DNA of 64,000 nt from Mytilus trossulus (Eukaryota > Mollusca > Bivalvia > Mytilida > Mytilidae). Location of the stretch: positions 2,349,001-2,413,000 of the forward strand of contig NW_026963314.1 of assembly GCF_036588685.1 (NCBI RefSeq), in the 5' to 3' direction. Positions 1 through 14,300 of the stretch are shown here, one piece after another (position 1 is the stretch's first letter; each line of letters starts with the position of its first letter). A model generated the notes under the pieces. It was not told where the DNA came from. It did not search any database and worked only from the letters and a program-made list of their open reading frames with translations. A program made the position numbers and the translations under genes.

Positions 1-1144
1 ATAGAAAGTTATGTTTTCATGTTAACGTACCTACAAAAGAGACGAATTTCATTCCCTATAGCTAATTTTCCTTTTATAGACGGCGATGTTCCTTTGTCTC
101 CTACATACTGTTTTTGTTTATCCCAACTCGTTCGTTAAGCCCGTGTGTGTAGTGATGTCATAGATTTCAAAACCTAATCAATGCATCACTGGTAAATTAT
201 TAAGTCAGGGATTTCATTACCATATTCAAGTTACTAAAAACTTTTACTAAATTCTTTCATAGATACAAAGATTTGGTTGGTAAATTTGGATGTACCTGTA
301 GAAAACTTATTAACAACGGTATTTCAAGTTTTGAATATTTCAAATCCTAAGTTTTATAGTTATATTGTACTTAAAGCGCGTAAATCACTATGTGATCCGT
401 GTTATCTCAACGAACATACAAACTTATTTTTAAAGGTTTTCCCCTTATTTTTGGCATTACACAAGTCATGTCTGCTCTGACTGTCCATGATATTAAAATA
501 CAAGATCCTTGATATGTGTTTAAGTTGATTTTAGTCTCTGATCACAGGCACTTGTCGAGTCAGAAAAAAAAATATTTCTATAGCTGTCAGTAACTGCGAG
601 TACTCTCAAATCGTACTTTCATGTTAATTTGACCTGTTGGTACTACTTGTAATGCTTTTTTTCTTGTTAACATGTATCTGGTCTATATACCAGCTTTGAT
701 TGTTTGGAAATACTTCAATTTTTCACTTCTTCGTGCTATGGACATCAACATTATTTCCTTTCTCCTGTTTGGGTAGTGTTCCGGTACCTGTACAAGAAGA
801 AAACGAAGTTTTATCGAACAATGTTTGCAGTTTTATTCTTGATATTTACGCCACATTTACCAAGTTTTACATTTGTTTTAAATTGATATACAAGAAAGAC
901 AAGGGTACGTGTTGAATTGCCTTAAACATCTATAATACTAAAATTACGAGGTCCAATTTGTCAGCCGTCATCACGTAAAAACGACAAATTCAAGAATTCA
1001 ACTTTATATATAACTAATATCGGACAATAGTGTTGAATAAAAATTACACTACTCCAGACCCTTTTGTTTTCCACACAATTAATATTGCCAATAATAATCA
1101 AATTCCGGGTCGAATCCGATACCGATACCAATATTATAATATAT
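1..1144. other. Left flank of the foldback element, no gene recognised
   Basis: AT-rich DNA with no convincing exon. Positions 585-620 and roughly 700-900 resemble parts of the dispersed repeat that is nearly complete at 28830-29340. Positions about 945-1130 resemble, in the same orientation, the segment at about 18650-18850 beyond the other end of the element. I looked here for the missing LRR exon of gene A and found neither its cysteine pattern nor its LRR motifs. Confidence 0.5.
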
Positions 1145-1153
1145 ATTCACCTG
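1145..1153 (+). repeat. Target-site duplication, left copy
   Basis: ATTCACCTG lies immediately outside the left terminal inverted repeat and is repeated exactly at 18475-18483 outside the right one. A perfect 9-bp match at exactly these points marks the insertion site. Confidence 0.85.
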
Positions 1154-2234
1154 GGTAAGCGGAAGAAGGGATCCCGTAGACCGCCCTACGTCACGATTCA
1201 TAAATTATGCATATTCTATTTATAGGCTATTTTTAAATGATTCGGAAAATACTAATGCTAAAAATAAAATTTTCTTAACATATAAAACTATCTTAAAAAA
1301 GACGATGCAAAATCATTAACTTCCATAGAGAGTGGTAGAGGGTTATTTTCGTGGAACGTTATCGCGTTTTTTTTATTTCACGTTCAACGTGTTTTTACCT
1401 TTTTATTTCACGTTCAGTCGTGCAAAACAGCTATAGGTGTTCAACATGTTCTGCTTATGTAATTTTTATACGTGCTTCGTGATTCAAATGCTTATTTGCG
1501 TGCTCAGTATTTAAAAAAATTTAATCAAACACTAGACAGGGATCGTTAACATGATCAAGAACGAAATTGATTTAATTTTGTTTCCGTGATAAGAAATGAT
1601 AAGGCGGTAAGGCCAATGATGTTGTTCCTTTATTTGCATTTTAAAAATTCAGAATATCTTTATATACTTTTTTAAAAGCTGTAAATTATTTGTATCATAA
1701 ATGTGTACACACTAAATAGGGAATATTAAGTAAAATAAAAAGTTCATAATATATACACGAGGACAGTGACTCAATCACAAAAGGTTCACCATGCAAAAAA
1801 TCTTTATTTTTCGTGCAACGTTCATGTCAGAAACTATTTCACGTTCAACGTGAAATGGTGTCTTAAATAGGAAAATGTTCCGCATTACAGTAGCATATAT
1901 CATTGTGCCCTCATTAAGCAAATACATATTCCTTTTTAAGATATATATGATATTTCACATATATATGACACACAGTAGTGGTGCCTTAATTATGTTGTAA
2001 AGACTTGCAAATGTCCCATGCACGTGATCCCATGGCTTTGAATATAATTGGAGTTAATAATATTGTTATTATCCGCTTAACAGAGTACTTTGATGTAGGC
2101 AAATTGAAAAAAAAACATGTAGCTTACACGTTCTTAGACATTTCTTTTACGAGGTGTGAGGGGGTGGTGGTAGTGGTGGGGTTGGGAGTGCTGGTCTTTG
2201 TTTCCCCTGTTAATTGTTTATAATGAAGCTACAT
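1154..2234 (+). repeat. Left terminal inverted repeat of the foldback element
   Basis: Matches the reverse complement of about 17890-18474. The outermost 170 nt and the inner stretch at 1868-2050 align well. About 540 bp at 1325-1868 have no counterpart in the right arm, so the left arm carries an insertion or the right a deletion. That segment contains copies of a palindromic CACGTTCAACGTG motif (for example 1840-1858). A G-rich run at 2157-2195 could form a G-quadruplex. Confidence 0.75.
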
Positions 2235-5200
2235 GTTCTATTAGGGCGTTCTACATGCTCTTCTGGGCGTTCTACATGATCCCCTGTTGTCTGAACCTTA
2301 TATTTCTACTATAGAAAGTTCTATAGGATCTCCTATATTGTTTGTTTATCATGTATATACTAAAGGACGTTCTACAGGATCCCCTGTTGTCTGAACATTA
2401 TATAAAAACTATAGAACGTTCTTTAGGATACCCTATTGTTTGTTTTTGATGTATCTACTGACGACTTTCTAAGGGATCCCTTGGTCGGTCTGTGTGATCC
2501 TCTGCTTTCCCAACATTATGTATCTACTACAAGACGTTCTACAGGATCCCCTTTTGTATGTTTTTCAAGTATATACTACAGAGCGTTCTACAGGATCCCC
2601 TGGTCGGTCTACGGGATCCCCTGTTTTCTAAACATAATATATCTACTATCAGACGTTCAAAGGGCCCCCTGTTGTTTGTTTTTCAAGTATATACTATAGG
2701 GCGTTCTACAGGATCCCCTGGTCGGTCTACGGGATCCCCTGTTTTCTCAACATAATATATCTACTATAAGACGTTCTATAGAATCCCCTATTGTTTGTTA
2801 ATCATGTATATACTAAAGGACGTTCTACAGGATCCCCTGTTGTCTGAACATTATATATAGACTATAGAACGTTCTTTAGGATACCCTATTGTTTGTTTTT
2901 GATGTATCTACTGACGACTTTCTACGGGATCCCTTGGTCGGTCTGTGTGATCCTCTGCTTTCCCAACATTATGTATCTACTACAAGACGTTCTACAGGAT
3001 CCCCTTTTGTATGTTTTTCAAGTATATACTACAGGGCGTTCTACAGGATCCCCTGGTCGCTCTATGGGAGCCCCTGTTTTCTAAACATAATATATCTATT
3101 ATCAGACGTTCAAAGGGCCCCCCTGTTGTTTGTTTTTCAGGTATATACTATAGGGCGTTCTACAGGATCCCCTGGTCGGTCTACGGGATCCCCTGTTTTC
3201 TCAACATAATATATCTACTATAAGACGTTCTATAGGACCCCTTGTTGTTCGTTTTTCAAGTATGTACTGGAAGGCGTTCTACAGGACCCCCTTGGAGGTC
3301 TACATGATCCCCTGTTTTCTCAACATAATATATTTACTATAAGACGTTCTATAGGGCCCATGTTGTTTGTTTTTCAAGTATATACTATAGGGCGTTTTAC
3401 AGGATCCCCTGGGCGGTCTACAGATTCCCCTGTTGTCCGAACATTATATATCTACTATAAGACGTTCTATAGGATACCCTATTTTTTGTTAATCAAGTAT
3501 ATACTAAAGGACGTTCTACAGGATCCCCTGGGCGGTCTTTGTGATCCCTTGTTGTCTGAACATTATATATCTACTAAAGGACTTTCTATAAGACCCCCTA
3601 TTGACCGTTTTTCATGTTTATACTATAGGTCGTTCTACAGGATCCCTTGGGCGGTCTACAGGATCCCCTGTTGTCTTTACTTAATATATCTACTATAGGA
3701 CGTTCTAAAGGATCCCATATATTGTTTGTATATTATTTATATACAAAAGGGCGTTCTATCGGATCCCCTGGGCGGTCTACAGGATGCCCTGTTGATTGTT
3801 TTTTATGTTTATACTATAGGGCGTTCTACAGGATCCCCTGAGCGGTCTATAGGATCCCCGTTTATTTAAAAATATATATCTACTATAAGGCGTTCTTAAG
3901 TATCCCCTGTTGTTTGTTTTCATTTGTATACTAAAGGGCGTTCTAAATGATCCCCTGGACGGTCTACAGGATCCCCTGTTTGCTCAACATGATATATCTA
4001 CTATAAGACGTTCTATAGAATCCCCTATTGTTTGTTAATCATGTATACTAAAGGGCGATCTGCAGGATCCCTTGGGCGGTCTACAGGATACCCTGTTATC
4101 TTTACATTATATATCTACTATAGGACGTTAATAAGATTGTTTTTCATGTTTATACAATAGGGCGTTCTAAAGAATCACCTGTTTTCTCATCATTATTTAT
4201 CTACTATAAGACGTTCTATAGGATCCCATGTAGTTTGTTAATCATGTATATTCTAAAGGGCGTTCAATAGGATCCCCTAGGTAGTCTACAGGATTCCCTT
4301 TTGTTTGAACATTATATATAAACTATAGAACGTTCTATAGGATACCCTATTGTTTATTTTTGATGTATCTACTAGAGGACTTTCTACGGAATCTCTTGGT
4401 CGGTCTGTGTGATCCTCTGCTTTCTCAACATTATGTATCTACTACAAGACATTCTACAGGATCCCCTGATGTTTGTTTTTCAAGTATATACTATAGGGCG
4501 TTCTACAGGATCCCCTGGGCGGTCTACAGGATCCCCTGTTTGCTCAACATGATATATCTACTATAAGACGTTCTATAGAATCCCATATTGTTTGTTCATC
4601 ATGTAAATACTAAAGGGCGATCTACAGGATCCCTTGGGCGGTCTACAGAATACCCTTCTGTCTTTACATTATATATCTACTATAGGACGTTCATAAGACC
4701 CCTTGTTGTTTGTTTTTCATGTTTATATAATAGGGCGTTCTAAAGGATCACCTGTTTTCTCATCATTATTTATCTATTATAAGACGTTCTATAGGATCCC
4801 TTGTTGTCGTTTTTCATGTATATTCTAGAGGGTGTTCGATTGGATCCCTAGGTAGTCTACAGGATCCCCTTTTGTCTGAACATTATATAAAAACTATAGA
4901 ACGTTCTACAGGATCCCCTGTTTGTTCAACATAATATAACTTCTATAAGACGTTCTAAAAAATCCCCTATATTTTGTTAATCAAGTATATACTAAAGGGC
5001 GTTCTACAGGATCCCCTGGGCGGTCTTTGTGATCCCTTGTTGTCTGAACATTATATATCTACTAAAGGACTTTCTATAAGACCCCCTATTGACCGTTTTT
5101 CATGTTTATACTATAGGTCGTTCTACAGGATCCCCTGGCGGTCTACAGGATCCCCTGTTGTCTTTACTTTATATATCTACTATAGGACGTTCTAACGGAT

Positions 5201-8200
5201 CCCATATATTGTTTGTATATTATTTATATACAAAAGGGCGTTCTATCGGATCCCCTGGGCGGTCTACAGGATGCCCTGTTGATTGTTTTTTATGTTTATA
5301 CTATAGGGCGTTCTACAGGATCCCCCTGAGCGGTCTATAGGATCCCCGTTTATTTAAAAATATATATCTACTAAAAGGCGTTCTTAAGTATCCCCTGTTG
5401 TTTGTTTTTCATTTATATACTAAAGGGCGTTCTAAATGATCCCCTGGACGGTCTACAGGATCCCCTGTTTGCTCAACATGATATATCTACTATAAGACGT
5501 TCTATAGAATCCCCTATTGTTTGTTAATCATGTATACTAAAGGGCGATCTGCAGGATCCCTTGGGCGGTCTACAAGATACCCTGTTATCTTTACATTATA
5601 TATCTACTATAGGACGTTAATAAGATTGTTTTTCATGTTTATACAATAGGGCGTTCTAAAGAATCACCTGTTTTCTCATCATTATTTATCTACTATAAGA
5701 CGTTCTATAGGATCCGATGTAGTTTGTTTATCATGTATATTCTAAAGGGCGTTCAATAGGATCCCCTAGGTAGTCTACAGGATTCCCTTTTGTTTGAACA
5801 TTTTATATAAACTATAGAACGTTCTATAGGATACTCTATTGTTTATTTTTGATGTATCTACTAGAGGACTTTCTACGGAATCTCTTGGTCGGTCTGTGTG
5901 ATCCTCTGCTTTCTCAACATTATGTATCTACTACAAGACATTCTACAGGATCCCCTGATGTTTGTTTTTCAAGTATATACTATAGGGCGTTCTACAGGAT
6001 CCCCTGGGCGGTCTACAGGATCCCCTGTTTGCTCAACATGATATATCTACTATAAGACGTTCTATAGAATCCCCTATTGTTTGTTCATCATGTAAATACT
6101 AAAGGGCGATCTACAGGATCCCTTGGGCGGTCTACAGAATACCCTTCTGTCTTTACATTATATATCTACTATAGGACGTTCATAAGACCCCTTGTTGTTT
6201 GTTTTTCATGTTTATATAATAGGGCGTTCTAAAGGATCACCTGTTTTCTCATCATTATTTATCTATTATAAGACGTTCTATAGGATCCCTTGTTGTCGTT
6301 TATCATGTATATTCTAGAGGGTGTTCGATGGGATCCCCTAGGTAGTCTACAGGATCCCCTTTTGTCTGAACATTATATAAAATCTATAGAACGTTCTACA
6401 GGATCCCCTGTTTGTTCAACATAATATATCTACTATAAGACGTTCTAAAAAATCCCCTATATTTTGTTAATCAAGTATATACTAAAGGGCGTTCTACAGG
6501 ATCCCCTGGGCGGTCTTCAGGGTCCCTTGTTGTCTGAACATTATAAATCTACTAAAGGACGTTCTATAAGACCCCCTATTGATTGTTTTTCATGTTTATA
6601 CTATAGGGCGTTCTACAATCTTCCCCTGGGCGGTCTACAGGATCCCTTATTGTCTTTACATTATATATCTACTGTAGGACGTTCTATAGGATCCCCTATA
6701 TTGTTTGTTTATTATTTATATACTAAAGGGCGTTCCATCGGATCCCCTGTTGATTGTATTTTATGTTTATACTATAGGGCGTTCTACAGGATCCCCTGGG
6801 CGGTCTATAGGATCCCCGTTTATTTAAAAATATATATCTACTAAAGGGCGTTCTAAATGATCCCCTGGAACGATCTACAGGATCCCCTGTTTGCTCAACA
6901 TGATATATCTACTATAAGACGTTCTATAGAATCCGCTATTGTTTGTTAATCATGTATATACTAAAGGGCGATCAACAGGATCCCTTGGGCGGTCTAAAAG
7001 ACACCCTGTTATCTTTACATTATATATCTACTATAGGACGTTCCTAAGACCCCCTGTTGATTGCTTTTCATGTTTATACAATAGGGCGTTCTTAAAAATC
7101 ACCTGTTTTCTCATCATTATTTATCTGCTATAAGACGTTCTATAGGATCCCATGTACATGTAGTTTGTTTATCATGTATATTATATAGGGCGTTCAATAG
7201 GATCCCCTAGGTAGTCGACAGGATTCCCTTTTGTTTGAACATTATATATAAACTATAGAACGTTCTATAGGATACCCTATTGTTTATTTTTGATGTATCT
7301 ACTAGAGGACTTTCTACGGAATCTCTTGGTCGGTCTGTGTGATCCTCTGCTTTCTCAACATTATGTATCTACTACAAGACATTCTACAGGATCCCCTGAT
7401 GTTTGTTTTTCAAGTATATACTATAGGGCGTTCTACAAGATCCCCTGGGCGGTCTACAGGATCCCCTGTTTTCTCATCATAATAGATCTACTATAAGACG
7501 TTCTATAGGCCCCCCTGTTGTTTGTTTTTCAGGTATATTCTATAGGGCATTCTACAGATTCCCCTGTTGTCTGAACATAATATATCTACTATAAGATGTT
7601 TTATAGGATCCCCTATTTTTTTGTTAATCAGGTATATATTAAATGGCGTTCTACAGGATCCAGTGGGCGGTCTATAGGATTCCCGTTTGTTTAAAAATAT
7701 ATATATCTACTATAAGACGTTCCAAAGTATCCCCTGTTGTTTGTTTTTCATTTATATACTAAAGGGCGTTCTACAGAATCCCCTGGACGGTTTATAGGAT
7801 CCCCTGTTTGCCAAACATAATATATCTACTATAAGACGTTCTATAGGGCCCCCTGTTGTTTGTTTTTCAAGTATATACTATAGGGCGATCTACAGGATCC
7901 CCTGGGCGGTCTACATGATCCCTTGTTTTCTCAAAATAATATATCTACTATAAGACGTTCTATAGGATCCCCTTTTGTTTGTTAATCAAGTATATACTAA
8001 AGGGCGTTATACAGGATCCCCTAGTTGGTCTTCAGGATCCCTTGTTGTCTGAACATTATATATCATTAAAGGACGTTCTATAAGACCCCTTGTTGATTGT
8101 TTTTCATACTATAGGGCGTTCTTCAGGATCCCCTGGGCGCTCTACAGGATTCCCTGTTGTCTTTACATTATAAATCTACTATATGACGTTCTATAGGATC

Positions 8201-8545
8201 CCCTATATTGTTTGTTTATTATTTATATATTAAAAGGCGTTCTATTGGATCCCCTGGGCAGTCTACAGGATGCCCTGTTGATTGTTTTTATGTTTATACT
8301 ATCGGGCGTTCTACAGGATCCCCTGGGCGTTCTACAGAATCCCCTTTTTTTTTTTAAAATATGCATCTGAGATATGAAATTATATAGGTTCCCCTGTTCT
8401 TTGTTTTTCATGTATCTATTAGAGAACGTTCTATATGATCCCCTGTTGGGTCTATAGGATCACTTCTTGTTTAATAATCGTGTAGCTGCTATACGGTATT
8501 ATATAGGATCCCGGGGCGGTCTATAGGATCCCTGGTTATTTTTTT
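2235..8545 (+). repeat. Left-arm tandem array of the foldback element
   Basis: About 6.3 kb of diverged tandem units of roughly 125 bp. Each combines a piece like GGCGTTCTACAGGATCCCCT plus GGGCGGTCTACAGGATCCCC with a piece like AGACGTTCTATAGGATCCCC, followed by AT-rich spacers. Larger repeats sit on top: near-identical blocks start at 4360, 5849 and 7290 (about 1.45-1.49 kb apart), and another pair at 2436 and 2889 (453 bp apart). The short open frames here are periodic by-products, not genes. Confidence 0.85.
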
Positions 8546-9634
8546 TATGTCGGACATGATTTTTCTCTCCTTTTTCTGATACGATTTAATAACTTACACT
8601 ACAGTTAATTTTTTGGAATTGTAATCATTTTTGTTAAAACTAAATTACACACTCAAAAGTGTTACTGATGTTTGAAGCTTTTATTTGAATGGATGCAGCC
8701 TGCATTAGACGGTATCCGGTATGCGGGGAGAGGGAATTTCGGTGGTTGAAACCCCATTTTTTTCGATTTTTTTTTATTTTGTGGACGTCCTGCCAATTTC
8801 TTTATGTACCTGTTCCAAGTCAAGAGCCCGTAGTTCAGTGGTTGTCGTTACATGGTTCATGTCTGTCATATATGTTTCTCGTAAATTGTTTTATTATGAA
8901 TTAGACCGTCAGTTAAATTCGAAAGGTATTGATTCTTATTTTTCATGTCGGGACCTTTTATAGCCGACTATAACTGCTTACATCTATTTATTTTTTTTGA
9001 AATTTGACAATTATATCACATCTCCTTATTTTTATATTGAAAATATAAATGAGGTTTGATAAAATGTTATTCTCACTAAAAACAAAAACTGTTTCGTTCC
9101 TTTGTCGGATGCTATATAGTTGCAGAATATTGAAAGGTTCCCGAATCATGACATTGATATAAAAAAAAATCATGTTGAAGGATTTTTTGTTTTCTCTGTC
9201 TTTCAGGTATCAAGTCCTCTCCCACCCTAGATACAATTTGATTTAGTGGAGCTTTTTCTACCAGTAGCTATAGCTTGTAATACACAGACATCTCATTTGA
9301 AATTGTACCACATCTTTTCATTTTAATATCATGTTTATTTACATATACGTGTCTTTTCTTGGATCAGTGGTTAGCTACCACCATTCCACATTCGAATTCC
9401 TTTATCAAGTTACAATATCCCGATCCTTTAATAAAAAAATCTTTGTTGTATTGTTCAAATATGTATTTATTATCTTTTTTTAAATTGCTGGTAAATAATA
9501 TATTAAGTAAAATTCAAAATATGCTAATTACTCTTTTAGAATCTAGTCACCTGTCGGTATATATAAATATTTATTTTTGTACGAGGATTATTTTTTTTTT
9601 TATATTTTTATTTTGTACTGTCCTTTTCTTTTGT

Positions 9635-9885
9635 CTTGTATACGTATTCAGTGGTTGTTTGCTTAGGTGTTACGTATTTGTTTTTCGTTCATTTTTTGTA
9701 CATAAATAAGCCGTTTGTTTTCTCGATTTGCATTGTTATTTCGGGGCATTTTATAGCTGACTATGCGGTATGGGCTTTGTTCATTGTTGACGACCGCACG
9801 GTGACATATAGTTGGTAGTTTCTGTGTCTTTTTGGACTTTTTTGGAAAGTTGTCTCTCTGCAATCATACAACACCTTTTTTATAT
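9635..9885 (+). repeat. Dispersed repeat R1
   Basis: A copy of the interspersed repeat whose core reads TAGCTGACTATGCGGTATGG and which ends near ATCATACNACACCTT. Other copies lie at 17290, 28830, 57245 and, inverted, at 39710, 41500, 57105 and 58110. I recognise the family as widespread in mussel DNA, but its class is uncertain. Confidence 0.7.
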
Positions 9886-10004
9886 CTATTGTACACATTT
9901 TGTTTTTGCCTCTGATATAGTCACCTTAAAAGGGTTCCTTGATAGAATCTTAATTGTCAAAATGAATTGTTTTGTGCTTATTTTCACTTCAAATACCATA
10001 GATA

Positions 10005-10330
10005 AAATTGAGAATGGAATTAATGGGGAATGTATCAAAAAGACAACAACCCGACCATAGAAAAAACAACAGCAGAAGGTCACCAACAAGTCTTCAATGT
10101 AACGAGAAATACCCGCACTCGGAGGCGTCCTTCAGCTGGCCCCTACACATTATATACTAGTTCAGTGATAATGAACGCCATAGTAATTTCCAAATTGTAC
10201 ACAAGAAACTAAAATTAAAATAATACAAGACTTACAAAGACCAGAGGCTCCTAACTTGGGACATGCGCAAAAATGCGGCGGGGTTAAACATGTTTATGAG
10301 ATCTCAACCCTCCCCTATACCTCCAGCCAA
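10005..10330 (+). repeat. Dispersed repeat R2
   Basis: Begins near GAGAATGGAATTAATGGGGA and contains CAGCAGAAGGTCACCAACAA. Related copies are at 26430-26530 and 44515-44765. It sits in the foldback loop, so it inserted into the element or was carried along by it. Confidence 0.65.
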
Positions 10331-11340
10331 TGTAGAAAAGCAAACGCATAACTATAATAGGACAGCAAGAAACAAACAATGCAATAATATATTTGGCCAA
10401 GCAATTCTTCAGGAAAGCTCAAAGTGATTGTACAGGAAGGCTCCGAGTGATATTACAGTAAACGTGCAAGCGATTGTACAGTCAATAAAAATATCCGACA
10501 TTGAGAAAATGCATATATTTGGATTTCTACTGGGACAATGGCTTTGAAACTTTCAGACAGGTAAGACTATAAATCAGAAAAGGTACATGTGAAAATGCAG
10601 GTAGCAAACATTGATTTTCGATGTATATTTGACAGTTTTGATCGCTGTTGTGTGACAATTTTTATCGTTTTACACGGAGCTCCACCATTCTAAGGAACAC
10701 GTTTGGGTGCATATATGTTTCTTATCATTTTATTGGTTCATATTTACATAAAGAATGTTTTAGATATCAAAACTTGAAACAGAAACGTTGTATAGTTGCA
10801 TAAGAGTTCATCAAAGTTTCCATCAAGAAACTTGTTATTTTGCAAATGTCGGAGCCCCGCTTGACAGTTTCCCAAATGATCAATTAGAAAACCGTACAGT
10901 TCCGTTCCCACACTGTGACCTTGTCATTGCTAGGTTACCGTCAGCAATTTTGAAATAAAATGTATACTAAAAAAACACAACTACCTACTGCTAGGTACAT
11001 GTAGTTCTGAGGATCATACAAATGGTTGAAACCTACTTTGTATATTGAATATCATGGTTCTATGCTCAGGAATACTATAATTATATACAAAAAACATTAA
11101 AAAAAAACTGTTGACCAGTGTTTATAGTAAGCGAGACCATCTTGGACCATCCCATTATTAAAAAGCACAACTTTATATAATGGTTTACATTATGCCATAA
11201 TTCCATAAATATGAATGTGTCTATCCTTTTCCGAGAACTTGTCGGGACAATAAAATTCTGGTGAAAAAGAAAAAAAAACAGAAAAAAAACCAACCAATAA
11301 CAATATGCACCCTCGCCCTTTGAAAGGGATACCATAGAAC

Positions 11341-14300
11341 GCTATATAGCAGATGCAAGGTAATTCAACAATGCAATAGGGGATTCTATAGACAGACCCG
11401 GGGATCCTATAGAACGCACTATAGAATATGCGCGATTATTAAACAAAACAGGATCCTATAGACCGCCCAGGGGATCGTATACAACAACCTATTATAGATA
11501 CATGATGCACAACCAACAGGGGATCCTATAGACCGCCCCGGGGATCCAATAGAACGCCCTATAGCAGATACACAATTATTAAACCACAATGGATCCTATG
11601 GAACGCCTATGGGATCATATATATAACGCCCTCTAATAGATCCATGATGAAAAAACTACAGGGCTCCTATTGACCGACCCTGGGATTTTATGGAACACCC
11701 TCTAGAAGAAACATGTTGAACAAACAACAGAGGATCCTATGGACCGACCCGGGGATCCCAAAGAATTCCCTATAGCAGATGAGCGATTATAAAACAATAC
11801 GGGGTCCTATAGACCGCCCAGGGGATCCTATAAAACAACCTGTTATATATTCATGATTAACAACCAACAGGACATCCTATAGAACGCCCAATACATATAT
11901 ACAACTATTAAACCACAGGGGGTCATATCGACCGCCCATGGGAGCATATATATAACGCCCTCTAATAGATACATGATGAAAAAAATACAGGGCTCCTATA
12001 GACCGACCCTGGGGTTTATGGAACACCCTCTAGAAGAAACATGTTGAACAAACAACAGGGGATCATATAGCAGATACACGATTATAACATAACAGGTTAT
12101 CCTATAGACACAACAGGGGATCAATTAAAACGCTCTCTAGTAGATAAATCTAGTGAATACATGATAACCAAACAATGGGATCCTATAGACCACCCCGGGA
12201 ATCCTATAGAACGCCATATACAGATACACAACTATTAAACCACAGGGCTCCTATATAGACCGACCCTGGCATTTTATAAAACACCCTCTGGAAGAAACAT
12301 GTTTAACAAACAACAGGAATCATTTTCACCGACCTGGGGATTCTATAGAATAACCTGTTATAGATACATGATGAACAACCAACAGGGGATCCTATAGACC
12401 GCCCCAAGGATCCAATAGAACGCCCTATAGCAGATACATAATTATTAAACCACAAGGGATCTTATAGAACGCCCTCTAATAGATATACATGGTGCACAAA
12501 CAACAAGGCTCCTATAGACCGACCCGGTTATCCCAAAGAATGTCCTTCGGGGATTCTACATGGAACGCCCTATAGCAGATACACAACTATTAACCTATCC
12601 CGAAGACCGACCCTTGGATGTTCAGGGGATCATGTAGAACGCCCTGTAATATATACATGAAAAACAAACAACAGTCTAACCTATATAGAACGTCCCATAG
12701 TAGATGTATAATATTCAAACAACAGGGGACCCTGTATAGCGTCCTTTAGTAAATATATGTTCAGACAACAGGGGATTCTGTAGACCGCCCAGGGGATCCT
12801 GTAGAACGCCCCTTAGTATATACACGATAAACAAACAATAGGGGATCATATAAAACGTTCTATAGTAGATATATAATGTTCAGACAACAGGGGATCCCGT
12901 AGAACGCCCTTTAATATATACATAATAAACAAACAATATATGGGATTCTATAAAACGTTTTATAGTAGATATATAATGTTCAGACAAAATAGGATACTGT
13001 AGAACGCCCTATAAAATAAACACGAACAACACCAGCAGGGGATCCTATTTTAGATATTTAACGTTGAGAAAAAAGGAGATCCTGCAGACCGCTCAAGGGA
13101 TCATAAAAGCCTTATAGTATATACATGAAAAACAAACTACAGAGGGACCTACAGAATTTCCTATCTCAGATGGATACTTTTAAACAAAAGAGGATCCTGT
13201 AGAACGACCTGTAGTATAAACATGAAAAACAATCGATAGGGGCTCTTATAGGACGTCCTTTAGTAAATGTATAATGTTCAGACAACAGGGGATTGTGTAG
13301 ACCGCCAAGTGAATGAACAACAAACAACAGGGGATCCTATAGAACGTCGTATAGTAGATAAATAATGCTGAGAAAAGAGGGTATTCGGCAGACCGCCCAG
13401 AGGATACTGTAGAACGCCCTATAGTAAGAACAAGAACAACAAACAACAGTCTAACCTATATAGAACGTCCCATAGTAGATGTATAATGTTGAGAAAACAG
13501 GGGATCCTGTAGATCGCCTACAGAATCCTGTAGAAACGCCCAATAGTATACACTTGAAAAAAAAACAGGGGATACCGTAGAACGCCCTATAATATATACA
13601 TGAACAACAAACAACAGGGGATCATATAGAACGTCTTATAGACCAACAGACCAACCAAGTGATCCTATAGAAAGACTTATAGTATATACATGATAATTGA
13701 ACAACAGGGGAACCTTTAGAATGTCCTATCTTAAATGCATAATTTTCATAAACAACAGGGGACCCTGTAGACCGCCCAAGGGATCCTGTAGAACGCCATT
13801 TAGTATCTACCTGAAAAACAAATAGCAGGGGAACCTATGGAATTTCTTATCTCAGATGCATACTATTTTAACAAAAGAGGATCCTGTAGACCACCCAGGT
13901 GATACTGTAGAACGCCCTATAGTATAAACATAAACAACAGGGGACCCTATAGAACATCCTATAGTAGATATATAATTTAAAGAAAACAGGGGATCCTGTA
14001 GACCGCCTAGGGGATCCTGTAGAACGCCCTATATATAGAATACACTTGAAAAAACAAACAACACGGGAACCTGTAGAACGTCTTATAGTAAATAAATAAT
14101 GTTGAGAAAACAGGGAATCCTGCAGACCGCCCAGGGGATACTAGAGAACGCCCTATAGTATAAACACGAACAACAAACAACAGGGAGATCATAGAACGTC
14201 ATATAGTATTTATATAATGTTGAGAAAACAGGGTATCCTGCAGAACAACCAAGTGGTCCTGTAGAAAGCCTTATAGTATATACATGATAAATAAACAACA

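Larger units (their letters stand above)
8546..11340. other. Central loop of the foldback element
   Basis: This 2.8 kb lies between the two inverted arrays. It holds copies of dispersed mussel-type repeats at about 8780-8975, 9635-9885 and 10010-10330, and AT-rich sequence otherwise. The open frames are short (longest 116 codons at 9359-9709) and low in complexity. I find no DDE transposase motif and no gene. Confidence 0.6.

Noticed and set aside
277-915. Short open frames in the left flank as exon 1 of gene A
   Set aside because: They lack a signal peptide followed by the GC...YTC pattern, the LRR motifs, and a phase 1 donor at the end.
2436-7496. Series of plus-strand open frames with a recurring YYRAFYRIPW-type peptide
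   Set aside because: They follow the period of the foldback array, overlap in several frames and start at arbitrary repeat positions. The same peptide pattern appears in the inverted array on the other strand. No signal of coding constraint.
9359-9709. 116-codon open frame in the foldback loop as a possible transposase
   Set aside because: Low-complexity, hydrophobic translation of AT-rich sequence and an R1 copy; no catalytic motif.
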